A stretch of DNA of 43,372 nt from Candidatus Bathyarchaeota archaeon (GCA_029907545.1 JARYLR010000012.1:1-43372); one strand, 5' to 3'. Numbered from the stretch's first letter, positions 31,505 through 40,628 are shown. Numbers and translations: made by a program. The notes: generated from the letters alone by a model not told the origin.

Positions 31505-33380
31505 TTGAGGCTCTCCTTTCTCGGAATGTGCTCATGTAGAATATGAATCTTCGCAATTTATGGTTATTAAGTATCCAGTCAGCTGTGGTGTCAACAACGC
31601 ATTTAAACTGTCCATAGTTCCATTTCGCCACTTTGTCAGCAATAAAAAGTGGCTTGTTATGTCCGAAGGCTTCGGGGATGCTTGAAGGCGCCATAGCAGC
31701 AAGTAACGTCATCGTTAGATTCTGAATCTTGTTAGGCGCATCCTTGTTCTTGAAAAGGATTATTTCTACGGGCTCAGCAGCGCCGCCGAACTCGTTGAAA
31801 AGCCGCGTAGTATTGCTGGTTTTGCAGTCATATTCAGGGTAGACAAGCCTGTCCACTAGGAGAACATTGCTTCGCAGAATCGGGTCTGTTCGAGCTTCGC
31901 TTAGCTGTACATACGTTTTGAGGAAGGTTTTTTCCATAGAGATTCTGTTTTTGATGGCGCCTGCAACGTAGCCTTTTCCCTTCTCTCGGTCTGGAAACAT
32001 TGTTCTAATTGCTGAGTCGTATTCGATGAGGCTCCACGGCGGCTTGATTTTTCGGTGGTTAAGGATGCTGGCTGACTGCAGTATCATCCGGTCAGTGTTA
32101 GGCAACTTTGCAAAATCCTCGTCAGAGATGCCCCTTTTCAGTAGTCCTTCGCTGTGCATTAGGGGGATGAGCTGCCTTTTGAAGTCGCGGGCGGCTGTGT
32201 CTTTTGTGACTCCTATGAGGAGTATCCTCTTTTTCCAGCATTCTTCGACAAGCATGTGCAACGTAAACAGTGTTAGGAAGGCAATGTCTAGGGTTGTAAG
32301 CCAGTGTTCTTTTCCTTTTTTGAAGAGCTTCATGACGTTGCTGGTTGCTGTGTCTTCTGAGAAGAAGAATCGGTCGCCAAGAAGCATTACAAGCTTGCGG
32401 ATGCGGTTCCGCGTTGTGGCGTATCTTGGGTTGAGGCTGTAGGCTTCATTTTCGTCTCTAAGAATGCTTCTTTTCACTAGCCGAGTCAGATAGCGTTTAA
32501 CTCTGTTAGCTCTTTTCTCGTCCTCTACGCCGAGCTCTGTCATGATTTGCTTTTCATTTAACGCACCTTTTGTCTCTGCGAGGTAAATGATTGCGTGACT
32601 GAGGTAGTCTGCTCTCGGCGGCGGTACATCAAGCTTCGGGTTGCATACGCATTGTCTAGCGATCATCAGCTCGTTGATATCTATTGGTTCTCCGTCAACT
32701 TCGTATCCCAGCAGTGTGCTTTTTGCTTGCCAAAGCTCGCTTCTCGCGGTATCGTAGATGAGGCTTGCGCGTTCTATGGAGAGGCTTCGGTCAAGAAGGA
32801 TCACGCGTATCTGTTGCTCTGAGTCTATGGCAAGCTTGTATGCAAGGTAGTGCTCGGCAAAAGTCATTATCCAGTTGGCAATCGTTGCATTGCTGATTAT
32901 GGATTCGTCAGTTAAAGGCATGTTCGGGTTGATTTCCCCCGGCTGCTCAGCTTCAAAGAAGGCTTGGTCTATGTCTGGGATCTCGTTGACGTAGACGGGA
33001 ACGACGCTTGAAATTCCAGCGTTCTGTTTCAGTGTTCTTTCGTCATAGCTGATTTTGGGTTGCCCGTTTTTGGTAAAGGTTATTGTGCCTGTTGAGGAGT
33101 ATGCTCCACCGAAAAAGATGACAAGATCGAAAAGCGGTCTGGAGTACATCGTGCCATCTATGCCTGCGAAGCGGATACAGTCTGTACCGAAGAACTCTTT
33201 GGCGGTTTCATAGGCCTCCTCAAAGCTGAAGTCCATTCTTAGAAGACTGCTTAGTAAGCCATCGTAGATGTTTTTCAGCGACGAAAAACGCTGCTCGTAG
33301 TCAGCAACCTGGGTGGCTGCGCCTAGCTTTAGGGTGCTGCTTGTTCGCTCCAGCGCCTTGCTTATTGAAGTAACGCTCAT
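31476..33380 (-). CDS. nurA: NurA-domain nuclease, enlarged
   Basis: Nuclease partner of HerA. The NurA domain begins near residue 70 with the metal-binding GIDGT (73-77; D75 is the expected catalytic acid), then LFDLVIFFGGAYSS. The C-terminal part has the family's LVDRLVYPEYD, EVILFKN-like VEIILFKNKD and KPLFIADKVAKWNYGQF. At 634 residues it is clearly longer than the usual 330-450. The extra length is a central insertion containing a winged-helix-like block (LNEKQIMTELG, NRVKRYLTRLVKRSILRD, about 290-325). That may bind DNA. The ATG at 33380 follows a GGAG-containing stretch. It leads the nurA-herA pair. Confidence 0.85.
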   Translation of the reverse strand: MSVTSISKALERTSSTLKLGAATQVADYEQRFSSLKNIYDGLLSSLLRMDFSFEEAYETAKEFFGTDCIRFAGIDGTMYSRPLFDLVIFFGGAYSSTGTITFTKNGQPKISYDERTLKQNAGISSVVPVYVNEIPDIDQAFFEAEQPGEINPNMPLTDESIISNATIANWIMTFAEHYLAYKLAIDSEQQIRVILLDRSLSIERASLIYDTARSELWQAKSTLLGYEVDGEPIDINELMIARQCVCNPKLDVPPPRADYLSHAIIYLAETKGALNEKQIMTELGVEDEKRANRVKRYLTRLVKRSILRDENEAYSLNPRYATTRNRIRKLVMLLGDRFFFSEDTATSNVMKLFKKGKEHWLTTLDIAFLTLFTLHMLVEECWKKRILLIGVTKDTAARDFKRQLIPLMHSEGLLKRGISDEDFAKLPNTDRMILQSASILNHRKIKPPWSLIEYDSAIRTMFPDREKGKGYVAGAIKNRISMEKTFLKTYVQLSEARTDPILRSNVLLVDRLVYPEYDCKTSNTTRLFNEFGGAAEPVEIILFKNKDAPNKIQNLTMTLLAAMAPSSIPEAFGHNKPLFIADKVAKWNYGQFKCVVDTTADWILNNHKLRRFIFYMSTFRERRASIEAARREAV

Positions 33381-33513
33381 TTTCCACGGCTCCTCCCGAT
33401 TTCTGAGTGCCTAATATTAGTGTGTTCTAGGTTTATGTAACTTTAGCGTCAGGGTGCATGTTGAATGCATGAATTCTCTTTTATGGGTAGCGTGTGGGAG
33501 GAAACTTTAAGGC

Positions 33514-34035
33514 ATGGCTATTCCAGTGATTTATCCAGCAGCACAGTTCACAGCCTATGTGAGTGATTCTTTGATGGCAAAAAACGAAAAGCAGAGAGCT
33601 TCTAAGACTTTGCGCTATCCGAGGAATCTGCATTTTCAATGTTTGCGGTGCACGCTTTGTTGCGGTAACACTGAGTCAAGGGTTCGCCGTGTGCTTATGC
33701 TCAAAACTGAAGCTGAACGCATGTCCACCTTCCTTTCAAAGCCCATCAGCGAGTTTGCTGATGCAGTTCAAGGGTGCGATCCTTATGTTTACGTGGTTAA
33801 GATGAGGACAGATACAGGAAAATGCATCTTTCTGATGGAAAAAGACTGTTTGATTTACCCTTTGAGACCACTGGTATGCAGATTTTACCCTTTCGAAATG
33901 AAGACCACTGAGAATGGCAGCTGTGAGTTTTCTCCCACGAAGGAGTGTTCAGGAGTAGGCAGGGGCAAGCTTCTTGGAAAAGAGTTTTTTGAAAGCCTTT
34001 TTCAGCTTGCAAAGCGAGAGTTTTCGAGTAAATGA
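33514..34035 (+). CDS. YkgJ-type cysteine-cluster protein
   Basis: 173 residues with the CxxCxxCC family signature: FQCLRCTLCCGN, then CIFLMEKDCLIYPLRPLVC and RFYPFEM. The cysteines bind a metal, thought to be zinc or an iron-sulphur cluster. Function is not established for the family. An ATG at 33574 could also start it, removing 20 residues that show no motif. Upstream GGAGG (about 33497) is slightly far from ATG 33514. It is divergent from nurA and ends about 55 bases before purE. Confidence 0.82.
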   Translation: MAIPVIYPAAQFTAYVSDSLMAKNEKQRASKTLRYPRNLHFQCLRCTLCCGNTESRVRRVLMLKTEAERMSTFLSKPISEFADAVQGCDPYVYVVKMRTDTGKCIFLMEKDCLIYPLRPLVCRFYPFEMKTTENGSCEFSPTKECSGVGRGKLLGKEFFESLFQLAKREFSSK

Positions 34036-34090
34036 GGGCGCTGGAAAATTTAAGTAGAAGATCGGCTGTTTAGCATTGTGACTGTGGGCT

Positions 34091-34579
34091 GTGAGCAAGA
34101 TGGGTAAGGCAGCATTGATTATGGGTTCGGAAAAGGATCTGGAGTTTTCGCGGGAGATAGCCAAGTATCTTGGGCTTTTGGGGGTTGAATGCGAGTTTCA
34201 TGTTGCTTCTGCACACAAGACGCCTGAGAAAGTGCTTTCAGTGCTAAGAGGCCATGAGGATGATTGCGTGGTCTACATTACGGTTGCTGGAAGGTCTAAC
34301 GCGTTAAGCGCTTTTGTAGATGCGCATACGCTTGCGCCTGTTATTGCTTGTCCGCCTTACTCGGAGAAGTTTGGCGGAGCTGACATTTACTCTTCGCTTA
34401 GGGTTCCAAGCGGGATAGGATCGCTTGTCACGATTGAGCCTGAGGCTGCGGCTATAGCGGCTGCGAAGATTCTTGCTGTCGCTGACCATAAAGTAGCTAA
34501 GCGAGTGAAGGATTATCAGCAAGCCCAGATAGCAGAGATTGAGAAGGCTGACCAATCTGTTAAAAAGCTGAAGCCGTGA
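34091..34579 (+). CDS. purE: AIR carboxylase PurE, class II-like
   Basis: Carboxylates aminoimidazole ribotide in purine synthesis. The 162 residues contain the substrate-binding MGSEKDLEF and VASAHKTPEKV. The middle block VAGRSNALSAFVDAHT, then PVIACPPYSEKFGGADIYSS and LRVPSGIG, is closer to vertebrate-type class II PurE, which uses CO2 directly, than to bacterial class I, where AGAGGAAHLPG is found. That would remove the need for PurK, and none is seen. It is followed after 7 bases by purC. Confidence 0.92.
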   Translation: MSKMGKAALIMGSEKDLEFSREIAKYLGLLGVECEFHVASAHKTPEKVLSVLRGHEDDCVVYITVAGRSNALSAFVDAHTLAPVIACPPYSEKFGGADIYSSLRVPSGIGSLVTIEPEAAAIAAAKILAVADHKVAKRVKDYQQAQIAEIEKADQSVKKLKP

Positions 34580-34586
34580 AGAGACC

Positions 34587-35648
34587 ATGGGCAGCGTAAA
34601 GGATCTGCAGGTTGTAAAGAAGCCGACAAGGGAGAAGATGGGTGTTGGCAGATTCGTTTTTTCGGATCGTTACTCGGTTTTTGACTGGGGAGAAATGCCT
34701 GATCTTATTGGTGGGAAGGGCGCTGCGCTGTGCATGATGGGCGCCTACTGTTTTGAAAGACTTGAGGACAGAGGCATCAGGACACATTACCGCGGTCTAG
34801 TTGACAAACGCGGAAGAGTTGCGCGGTTTGACGAGTTGACTGAGCCTTCGAACGTTATGGAAGTCAACTTAGTGAACGTGTATAAGCCTAGGCTTACGGA
34901 GCAGGAAGGCGGGTTGGCTTACGACTACAGCGTCTATACGCCTAGCTTGAGGAATTTTCTAATTCCGCTTGAGATCATCTATAGGAATGGTTTGCCCGAA
35001 GGCTCTTCCGTTTTCAAAAGACTTGAACAGGGAACGGTTACTTTTAGGGAGCTTGGGTTAGATCACTATCCTATGGCTGGTGAACGGTTGGAGAAGCCGA
35101 TTTTTGATGTAAGCACGAAGCTTGAGGAGCGGGATCGGTATGTGACATGGGAGGAGGCGAAGGGTCTGGCTGGCTTGTCTTACGGCGAGATTGTGGAGAT
35201 TCAGGGTATGCTTTTGAAGGTGGATAGGTTGATCACGGAGTTGGCGGCTAGGGCGGGTTTGGTGAATGATGATGGGAAGATTGAGTTGGCGTTTGACCCA
35301 TCTAGGCGGCTTATGGTAGTTGACGTGGTGGGGACTCTGGATGAATGTAGGTTTACTTTGGACGGTTTACATGTCAGCAAAGAAATAGCACGACAGTACT
35401 ATATGAGAACGGAATGGTACAGAGACGTGGAAGAGGCAAAGAAGAAAGCGCAAGAACAGAGAATAGCAAGCTGGAAGAAACTAGTCACAATGCAGCCACC
35501 AAAACTAGACCCAACGCTGAGAGAGACAATAAGCCAAATATACATGGCTGCCTCGAATGAATTAACGGAAAAAGCGATTTTTCAAGTTCCTAAACTCGCA
35601 GACATAGTCAAAATCTACAGAAGATTTTCTAGCATCACCGCAGCATGA
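34587..35648 (+). CDS. purC: SAICAR synthetase PurC
   Basis: Joins aspartate to the AIR carboxylation product (CAIR), the step after PurE. The 353 residues carry the family start GSVKDLQVV, the ATP-site VFSDRYSVFDWGEMPDLIGG and KGAALCMMG. Later come EVNLVNVYKP and MVVDVVGTLDECRFTLDGLH, where the active-site acid is in the DVVGTLDE block. It is longer than bacterial PurC (about 240), in line with archaeal forms. The ATG at 34587 is 7 bases past purE, making a two-gene purEC unit that parallels the fused vertebrate PAICS enzyme. Confidence 0.93.
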   Translation: MGSVKDLQVVKKPTREKMGVGRFVFSDRYSVFDWGEMPDLIGGKGAALCMMGAYCFERLEDRGIRTHYRGLVDKRGRVARFDELTEPSNVMEVNLVNVYKPRLTEQEGGLAYDYSVYTPSLRNFLIPLEIIYRNGLPEGSSVFKRLEQGTVTFRELGLDHYPMAGERLEKPIFDVSTKLEERDRYVTWEEAKGLAGLSYGEIVEIQGMLLKVDRLITELAARAGLVNDDGKIELAFDPSRRLMVVDVVGTLDECRFTLDGLHVSKEIARQYYMRTEWYRDVEEAKKKAQEQRIASWKKLVTMQPPKLDPTLRETISQIYMAASNELTEKAIFQVPKLADIVKIYRRFSSITAA

Positions 35649-35753
35649 GCGTCTTGATATAACGACTAATGCCAAAGTCAAGTTCAAACCAACGTCTAGC
35701 GGAGATCTCTTCTCAGTTATGTTTATCTGAAACCACCAGTCTAAGAGAAGTCT

Positions 35754-36662
35754 ATGATTTCGATAATCGGCGCAGGCAAAGTTGGAAGCGCAGCTGCATT
35801 CAGCATCCTAAGATATCGAATAAGCGACGTTGTCCTCGTGGACATTGCGGAAAACCTAGCTCACGGCGAAGCGCTGGACATGATGCAAGCTGCGCCCGCC
35901 ATAGAGTTCGACGGAACCATAAAAGGCACAAGCAACTTCAGCGAGATCAAAGGCTCCGAGCTTGTGATAGTAACAGCTGGGCATGCAAGGCAACAGGGCA
36001 TGAGCCGGATTGACTTAGCCGCAAAGAACGCGGCAATCATCAGATCAATCACCAAGGAAATCGTCAAGTATGCTTCAGACTGCAAGATCATGGTGGTGAC
36101 TAACCCTGTTGATGTTATGACTTCCGTGGCTTACAGGGAGTCGGGATTTGAGAGAAACAGGGTTTTCGGAATGGGCAACATTCTTGACACGCTCCGCTTC
36201 AGATCATACATCGCAAGAGAACTTGACGTCTCAAGAGAAGACGTTAGAGCGCTGGTGATAGGGGAACACGGAGACTCCATGGTTCCGCTGGTCAACTACG
36301 CCTCCGTATCAGGAATCCCGATAACCAACCTCCTAAGCACACAGCAGATCGAGAAAGTAGTGAACCTCACCAGAACCTCAGGCGCCGAAGTCATCAGACT
36401 CAAGGGGTCAACAACCTACGCGCCAGCGGCAACAATCGCGATAATGGCAGACGCAGTACTGCGCGGAAGAAACCGCCTAATGAGCGTCTCCACGCTTCTT
36501 GAAGGCGAATACGGATTATCTGACGTGTCGATAGGTGTGCCCGTAGTCCTCGGAAGAAACGGCGTCGAAAAGATCATAGAGCTCAAGCTGGATTCGGAGA
36601 CCAAAGAGAAGCTCCGGCAATCGGTTGCTTTGATAAAAGAAGCGTTGAAGCAGGCTGGCTGA
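35754..36662 (+). CDS. mdh: malate dehydrogenase (LDH/MDH family)
   Basis: Interconverts malate and oxaloacetate with NAD(P). The 302 residues start directly with the dinucleotide fold IIGAGKVGSAAAF; the Asp in VLVDIAENL favours NAD. The substrate loop reads GHARQQGMSR, with Arg at the position that separates malate from lactate enzymes. TNPVDV, RFRSYIARELDV and the catalytic GEHGDSMVP (His) are intact. The ATG at 35754 lies about 105 bases after purC. A T-rich tract at about 36733-36750 follows the gene and could end the transcript. Confidence 0.93.
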   Translation: MISIIGAGKVGSAAAFSILRYRISDVVLVDIAENLAHGEALDMMQAAPAIEFDGTIKGTSNFSEIKGSELVIVTAGHARQQGMSRIDLAAKNAAIIRSITKEIVKYASDCKIMVVTNPVDVMTSVAYRESGFERNRVFGMGNILDTLRFRSYIARELDVSREDVRALVIGEHGDSMVPLVNYASVSGIPITNLLSTQQIEKVVNLTRTSGAEVIRLKGSTTYAPAATIAIMADAVLRGRNRLMSVSTLLEGEYGLSDVSIGVPVVLGRNGVEKIIELKLDSETKEKLRQSVALIKEALKQAG

Positions 36663-36803
36663 AGATAGAATCGTGCCGGGGAGCTTGCCGAGGAGCCTTT
36701 GCCATTTCTGAATTGCTAGATGCAGATTCATACTTGTTTTTTTGTCTTTAAAACACTATTTCCGATAACTATTCGTGTTAAACAACATTTAAACCTAGGC
36801 ATG

Positions 36804-36811
36804 CTTTAAAA
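36804..36811 (+). promoter_or_regulatory. TATA box candidate for the coiled-coil gene
   Basis: CTTTAAAA predicts transcription near 36833, leaving a short leader that is almost all ribosome-binding site (GGAGGTGA at 36837-36844). A second candidate, CATTTAAAC, lies at 36786-36794. Confidence 0.45.
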
Positions 36812-36848
36812 GTGAAACAATCTTGGCAATGCAGGCGGAGGTGAAAAA

Positions 36849-37304
36849 ATGGCGTTAGCATCAAGAGAAAAGATGGTGGCTTTTGCACTCATAGGCTTAT
36901 GTGCTGTTATTGGAGTAATGTCAGTCCTAACCATCGTCTACTACACCAACGCTAGCAACATCCAAAACCAAATGAACGACGAAAGAAACACCCTTCAAGC
37001 ACAAATAGAAGACCTTGAAGAAGAAGTAGCGGCTAAAGAAGCCCAGCTCTCAGCCCTCTCCGACCAGATAACCTCACTTAACGCGCAGATAGCTTCACTT
37101 AACGCGCAGGTAACGGCACTCACAAATGAAAGAGACTCACTGAGCACGGACGTAACCAACCTCTCACAGCAGACCGAAGCCTTAGCAAAACAGTACCAAG
37201 ACCTTTATTACGCTGCACTTGACCTTGCAGAAGAAATATACCCATGGGAAGCAACTGTGCCATCGTCTAGAACAGGAATGGGAACCAGCGCACGCATGAG
37301 ATAA
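36849..37304 (+). CDS. membrane-anchored coiled-coil protein
   Basis: 151 residues. A cytoplasmic stub is followed by one transmembrane helix (VAFALIGLCAVIGVMSVLTIVYY, about 10-32). A long coiled coil spans about 36-115 (DERNTLQAQIEDLEEEVAAK), with the internal repeat SLNAQIASLNAQVTAL encoded by two copies of TCACTTAACGCGCAG. It ends with a short Ser/Arg tail. GGAGGTGA just before ATG 36849 is an unusually perfect ribosome-binding site, suggesting strong expression. Such proteins often act as spacers or scaffolds at the membrane. It stands alone, facing the ABC transporter genes across a short terminator-like gap. Confidence 0.8.
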   Translation: MALASREKMVAFALIGLCAVIGVMSVLTIVYYTNASNIQNQMNDERNTLQAQIEDLEEEVAAKEAQLSALSDQITSLNAQIASLNAQVTALTNERDSLSTDVTNLSQQTEALAKQYQDLYYAALDLAEEIYPWEATVPSSRTGMGTSARMR

Positions 37305-37307
37305 ACT

Positions 37308-37337
37308 TGGCCAAATAAAGGCCACAATTTTTCTTTT
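37308..37337 (+). terminator. hairpin plus T tract between convergent genes
   Basis: TGGCC (37308-37312) pairs with GGCCA (37320-37324) around AAATAAA, followed by a T-rich run (ATTTTTCTTTTT). It starts just past the coiled-coil stop codon. Confidence 0.45.
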
Positions 37338-37389
37338 TCATATTAATCTTTTTAAGAAACAAGTAACGCTTGTTCGTCTTTTCAGATGG

Positions 37390-38652
37390 TTACTCATACC
37401 TTAGCGCATTCACAGGGTCAAGCTTTGCCGCTTTTCGAGCAGGATAAAGACCGAAAACCACGCATATGACTATAGCGAATACGAATGCGATCACCGTCCA
37501 TTCAGGCGAGAAAACAGGGTTAATGCTAAGCCTTTCAGGGTTCTGGGTTCGGTACGCTACTTCGCTACTTTGTTGTGACTGAATAAGATTTGATAGGCCG
37601 TAAGCAAATCCATAGGAGATTCCGTAGCCAGTTAACATGCCGATCAAGCCTCCGATCAGCCCTATCAGCATCGCCTCTGCGAGGAACATTGTCAACACAG
37701 TGCGGCTTTTGGCGCCGATTGCTTTCAGTATTCCAATTTCACGCGTCCGCTCCATCACGGAAACAGTCATAATATTCATTATCCCTATGCCGGCGACTAG
37801 AAGAGATATCGAAGCTATGGACATCAGAAAAATCTGCACAATGTTCAAAATCCTATCTACCTGACGCATGAAAGCCAAGGGCACAAGGACGCTTACTGAA
37901 TAGGGATTATCAAAAACCGCCTCAACGTTTCTTCCCACCTCTTCTGATTCCTCAATGTCAGCGACCTTTACCAGAATTATGTTGTAGACCTCCCGCTTTA
38001 CGAGATTAAAGGTCGTGTTCGCCGGCATGAAAGCCCAATAATCGAAATTAGTTATTCCAGAAGTTCCGCTCTTCTCCAGTATCGCAGCCACCTTAAGCTT
38101 TTTGGTCACGTTGTAAGGAGCAGCCCCAAACTGGACGGTCACGTTGTCGCCAACATTAACTAGGCGAGTTGACTCGTTAAGAAAACAGGCTTTGTACCCT
38201 AACACTACAGTGTTATTTTCTTCAGGTGAAGGTACCGATCCCTCAAGTGGCGCAAGTCTCTCAGGCAGCATCTGAGCCATCTCCTTGAAATTCACGCCCG
38301 CAACAGTCAACGCGTTAAGAGGCTCATCTTCCTCATTCAGCAGCCTTGTTCTCGGCAAAGTTATCAACGGAGTAACAGACGCCGCCCCACTCACATTTCG
38401 AACTCTGCTGACTTCCTGCGGCTCGAACTCGCCGAGACCCGTGGTAAAGCTGCCGGGGATCACTATGAGGATGTCAAGCTCGAAACCCTGCTGCATCCGG
38501 TCTCTTATCTCTAGCCTGAAGCCTTCTCCAAGAGAAGCTAAACCTATGATTGCCGTTATGCCTATGACTACGCCAAGCGTTGTGAAAGAGGTTCTCAGTC
38601 TTCGCTGCTTCATGTTTTCCCAAGCTATGGAAATGATTCTGCTAATTTTCAT
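37390..38652 (-). CDS. MacB/FtsX-type ABC transporter permease
   Basis: 420 residues. An N-terminal transmembrane helix (TTLGVVIGITAIIGLASLGEG) precedes a large external MacB-like domain (about 45-270). Three C-terminal helices follow (IFLMSIASISLLVAGIGIMN, AMLIGLIGGLIGMLTGYGIS, VIAFVFAIVICVVFGLYPARK), with the classic EIGILKAIGAKSRTVL coupling segment. MacB-type systems move substrates from the outer face of the membrane by mechanotransmission rather than crossing the bilayer. The start overlaps the ATPase stop by 4 bases. The substrate is unknown. Confidence 0.92.
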   Translation of the reverse strand: MKISRIISIAWENMKQRRLRTSFTTLGVVIGITAIIGLASLGEGFRLEIRDRMQQGFELDILIVIPGSFTTGLGEFEPQEVSRVRNVSGAASVTPLITLPRTRLLNEEDEPLNALTVAGVNFKEMAQMLPERLAPLEGSVPSPEENNTVVLGYKACFLNESTRLVNVGDNVTVQFGAAPYNVTKKLKVAAILEKSGTSGITNFDYWAFMPANTTFNLVKREVYNIILVKVADIEESEEVGRNVEAVFDNPYSVSVLVPLAFMRQVDRILNIVQIFLMSIASISLLVAGIGIMNIMTVSVMERTREIGILKAIGAKSRTVLTMFLAEAMLIGLIGGLIGMLTGYGISYGFAYGLSNLIQSQQSSEVAYRTQNPERLSINPVFSPEWTVIAFVFAIVICVVFGLYPARKAAKLDPVNALRYE

Positions 38653-39365
38653 TGGGTGTTCCTCCTAGGCGCCTCTTTTACCGCTTCAACCAGCCCGTCT
38701 TTCAAGAAGATCATGCGGTCAGCGGTTTCCGCAACGTGAGGGTCATGTGTTATTATGACAAAGGTCTGTCCCTTCTCCTTGTTCAGCTTCTGCATGAGCT
38801 GAACGATTTCCCAGCCAGTTTTGGTGTCAAGATTCCCTGTAGGCTCATCTGCCAAAACAATTTTCGGATTATTGACAAGGGCTCTTGCCATAGCGACCCG
38901 CTGCTGTTCTCCGCCACTTAACTCAAAAGGTCTGTGATGCATGCGGGCTTCAAGACCCATCAGCTTCAGAAGAGACGCTGCTTTTTCCAGCCCTTGTTTT
39001 TCAGGCGTTCCTGCAATTGTGAGGGGCAGCTCAACATTTCGTAAGGCTGTCAGTCTAGGAAGCAGATTGAAAAATTGAAATACAAAGCCAATTTTACTTA
39101 AACGAAGTTCAGCAAGTGCATCGTCAGGCAACTTCTGAAGGCTGTCGCCGTCAACAACGATTTCACCTGAATCAGGGCGATCTAGACCACCCATCAAATG
39201 AAGCAACGTTGACTTCCCGCTTCCTGAAGGACCAAAAATCGCCAGAACCTCGCCCTCTTCCACGTCAAAGCTCACTCCCCTTAAGGCGGGGACGACTATT
39301 TTGCCTATCTGATAGCTTTTTTGGACTTCTCGAACTTCAAGAATCTTTGCCATAGACGTTGCCAC
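38649..39365 (-). CDS. MacB/LolD-type ABC transporter ATPase
   Basis: 238 residues with all ABC motifs: Walker [11 protein letters not shown] loop [20 protein letters not shown], signature [15 protein letters not shown], Walker [13 protein letters not shown] and the switch His in VIITHD. It pairs with the permease just downstream, which it overlaps. The Yip1-like gene lies about 50 bases upstream on the same strand, so the three may be one export unit. Confidence 0.95.
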   Translation of the reverse strand: MATSMAKILEVREVQKSYQIGKIVVPALRGVSFDVEEGEVLAIFGPSGSGKSTLLHLMGGLDRPDSGEIVVDGDSLQKLPDDALAELRLSKIGFVFQFFNLLPRLTALRNVELPLTIAGTPEKQGLEKAASLLKLMGLEARMHHRPFELSGGEQQRVAMARALVNNPKIVLADEPTGNLDTKTGWEIVQLMQKLNKEKGQTFVIITHDPHVAETADRMIFLKDGLVEAVKEAPRRNTQ

Positions 39366-39414
39366 CGCGTTGAAATAGGTTAATGCACGGCTGGTTCTTC
39401 TTTATAAGGATTGT

Positions 39415-40599
39415 TTAAAACTGAAGCAACAGCCCTTGAACCAGTATGCTCACCATGTAGGCGGCAGCCGCAATCAAGAGACTTTTAGACCAAGAGAACT
39501 CTGTCAACTGTCTGGTGGCTATTCCGCCGAGAAAAATCGTCCAGAAAAACGTTAGGAGCCCAACTATTCCAACAAGCTGAGAAACCAGACCAATATCCTG
39601 AGCAATCTTGTTGAAGATCACTTGAGCCTCGTTGCTCGGGCCGCCGAAAAGCTCCAGCGGGTAGCGGATCGAAGGCAAAGTAGAGTACAGCGCAATGTTT
39701 GCCAATGTCTGCACAACCATCGTTATGAGCACGAAGCCTATCACCACAGTGAAAGACCGCAAACTCCCATGTGCACCCAGAAGCCTAGCAAGCATCAACA
39801 AGGAGACTGCAAAAAGGATCCAGTGAACCAGAAACTGCACAATGGAATATGCGGCGGAGTAAGCGAGTATGATGTCTCCTTCCTTTTCAAGCGGCGACCT
39901 GTAGACGCCTCTAAAGAATAGCCCATCCATGAGTATCGTCATGTTTGTGCTTGACGACAAAGCGAACTCGAACTGCACGACCGTAATGTTTCCCCAGTCA
40001 GGTTGCCCGCCGCTTTCTATCCAGCCGCTTCCCGCGCCTAATGGTAGAGTGAAGTTGTTCCACACGGTTTTAGCGGCTGTAGATAGGGCTTGCGTCATGT
40101 TGTACTGAAAATAGTTCGCTGCGCCTGAGCTGAGGAGTACGGTTGCGTTAGTAATCGCTGTAGTGTCGGGATAGTTGAGTTTGACTCTGAAAGACATGTT
40201 CTTGAAGCCTAAAGCTCCCGTGCAGTTGACATGCCCGATGTCGCTAAGCCGCATCCACGCGTGATAAGTATTGGTTAAGGAGAATTCGATGCTTTTGTTT
40301 CCATAGTAGGAGCCGTTGATGTGATCATTATTCTCGCTGACCTCCACGTTTGCGTCAGCCGTCCAGAGCGTGCTGTTTTCAGTCCACGCATCGAACTCTG
40401 ACGCCTTCGGTAGCGTTTGCTCAGAAAAAGGCTTGGACGCCGTTACATAGGTAAGTCCCACGTTTGAAGCAACAAAAAGAACAAGCACTAAAATCGGTCC
40501 ATAGTATTTGGGGTTTTGGATGATTTCTTTGAATGCCTTATGTGGGGCGTAGATGACTTTGAATATTCCGAAGGCAAACACCAAGCAAGCCTCGCTCAT
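39415..40599 (-). CDS. Yip1-like membrane protein with inserted ectodomain
   Basis: 394 residues. The N-terminal stub VIYAPHKAFKEIIQNPKYYG is typical of Yip1-domain proteins, followed by helix 1 (PILVLVLFVASNVGLTYVTA). Residues about 55-215 then form a soluble outer domain rich in N-x-T/S sites and aromatic beta strands (HAWMRLSDIG, WIESGGQPDWGN), resembling a jelly-roll or carbohydrate-binding fold. Four or five more helices complete the Yip1 part (IVQFLVHWILFAVSLLMLAR, FVLITMVVQTLANIALYS and others). Yip1 proteins act in membrane organisation; the inserted ectodomain is unusual. It lies 29 bases downstream of the HMG-CoA synthase fusion. A TATA-like TTAATAAT in that gap leaves open separate transcription. 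Confidence 0.75.
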   Translation of the reverse strand: MSEACLVFAFGIFKVIYAPHKAFKEIIQNPKYYGPILVLVLFVASNVGLTYVTASKPFSEQTLPKASEFDAWTENSTLWTADANVEVSENNDHINGSYYGNKSIEFSLTNTYHAWMRLSDIGHVNCTGALGFKNMSFRVKLNYPDTTAITNATVLLSSGAANYFQYNMTQALSTAAKTVWNNFTLPLGAGSGWIESGGQPDWGNITVVQFEFALSSSTNMTILMDGLFFRGVYRSPLEKEGDIILAYSAAYSIVQFLVHWILFAVSLLMLARLLGAHGSLRSFTVVIGFVLITMVVQTLANIALYSTLPSIRYPLELFGGPSNEAQVIFNKIAQDIGLVSQLVGIVGLLTFFWTIFLGGIATRQLTEFSWSKSLLIAAAAYMVSILVQGLLLQF

Positions 40600-40628
40600 G
40601 TTTTGTTGTCTAGATTATTAAGGGTTTA

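Noticed and set aside
37081-37120. Possible CRISPR or tandem repeat
   Set aside because: Only two 15-base copies inside a coiled-coil gene; they encode the heptad-like SLNAQ repeat.
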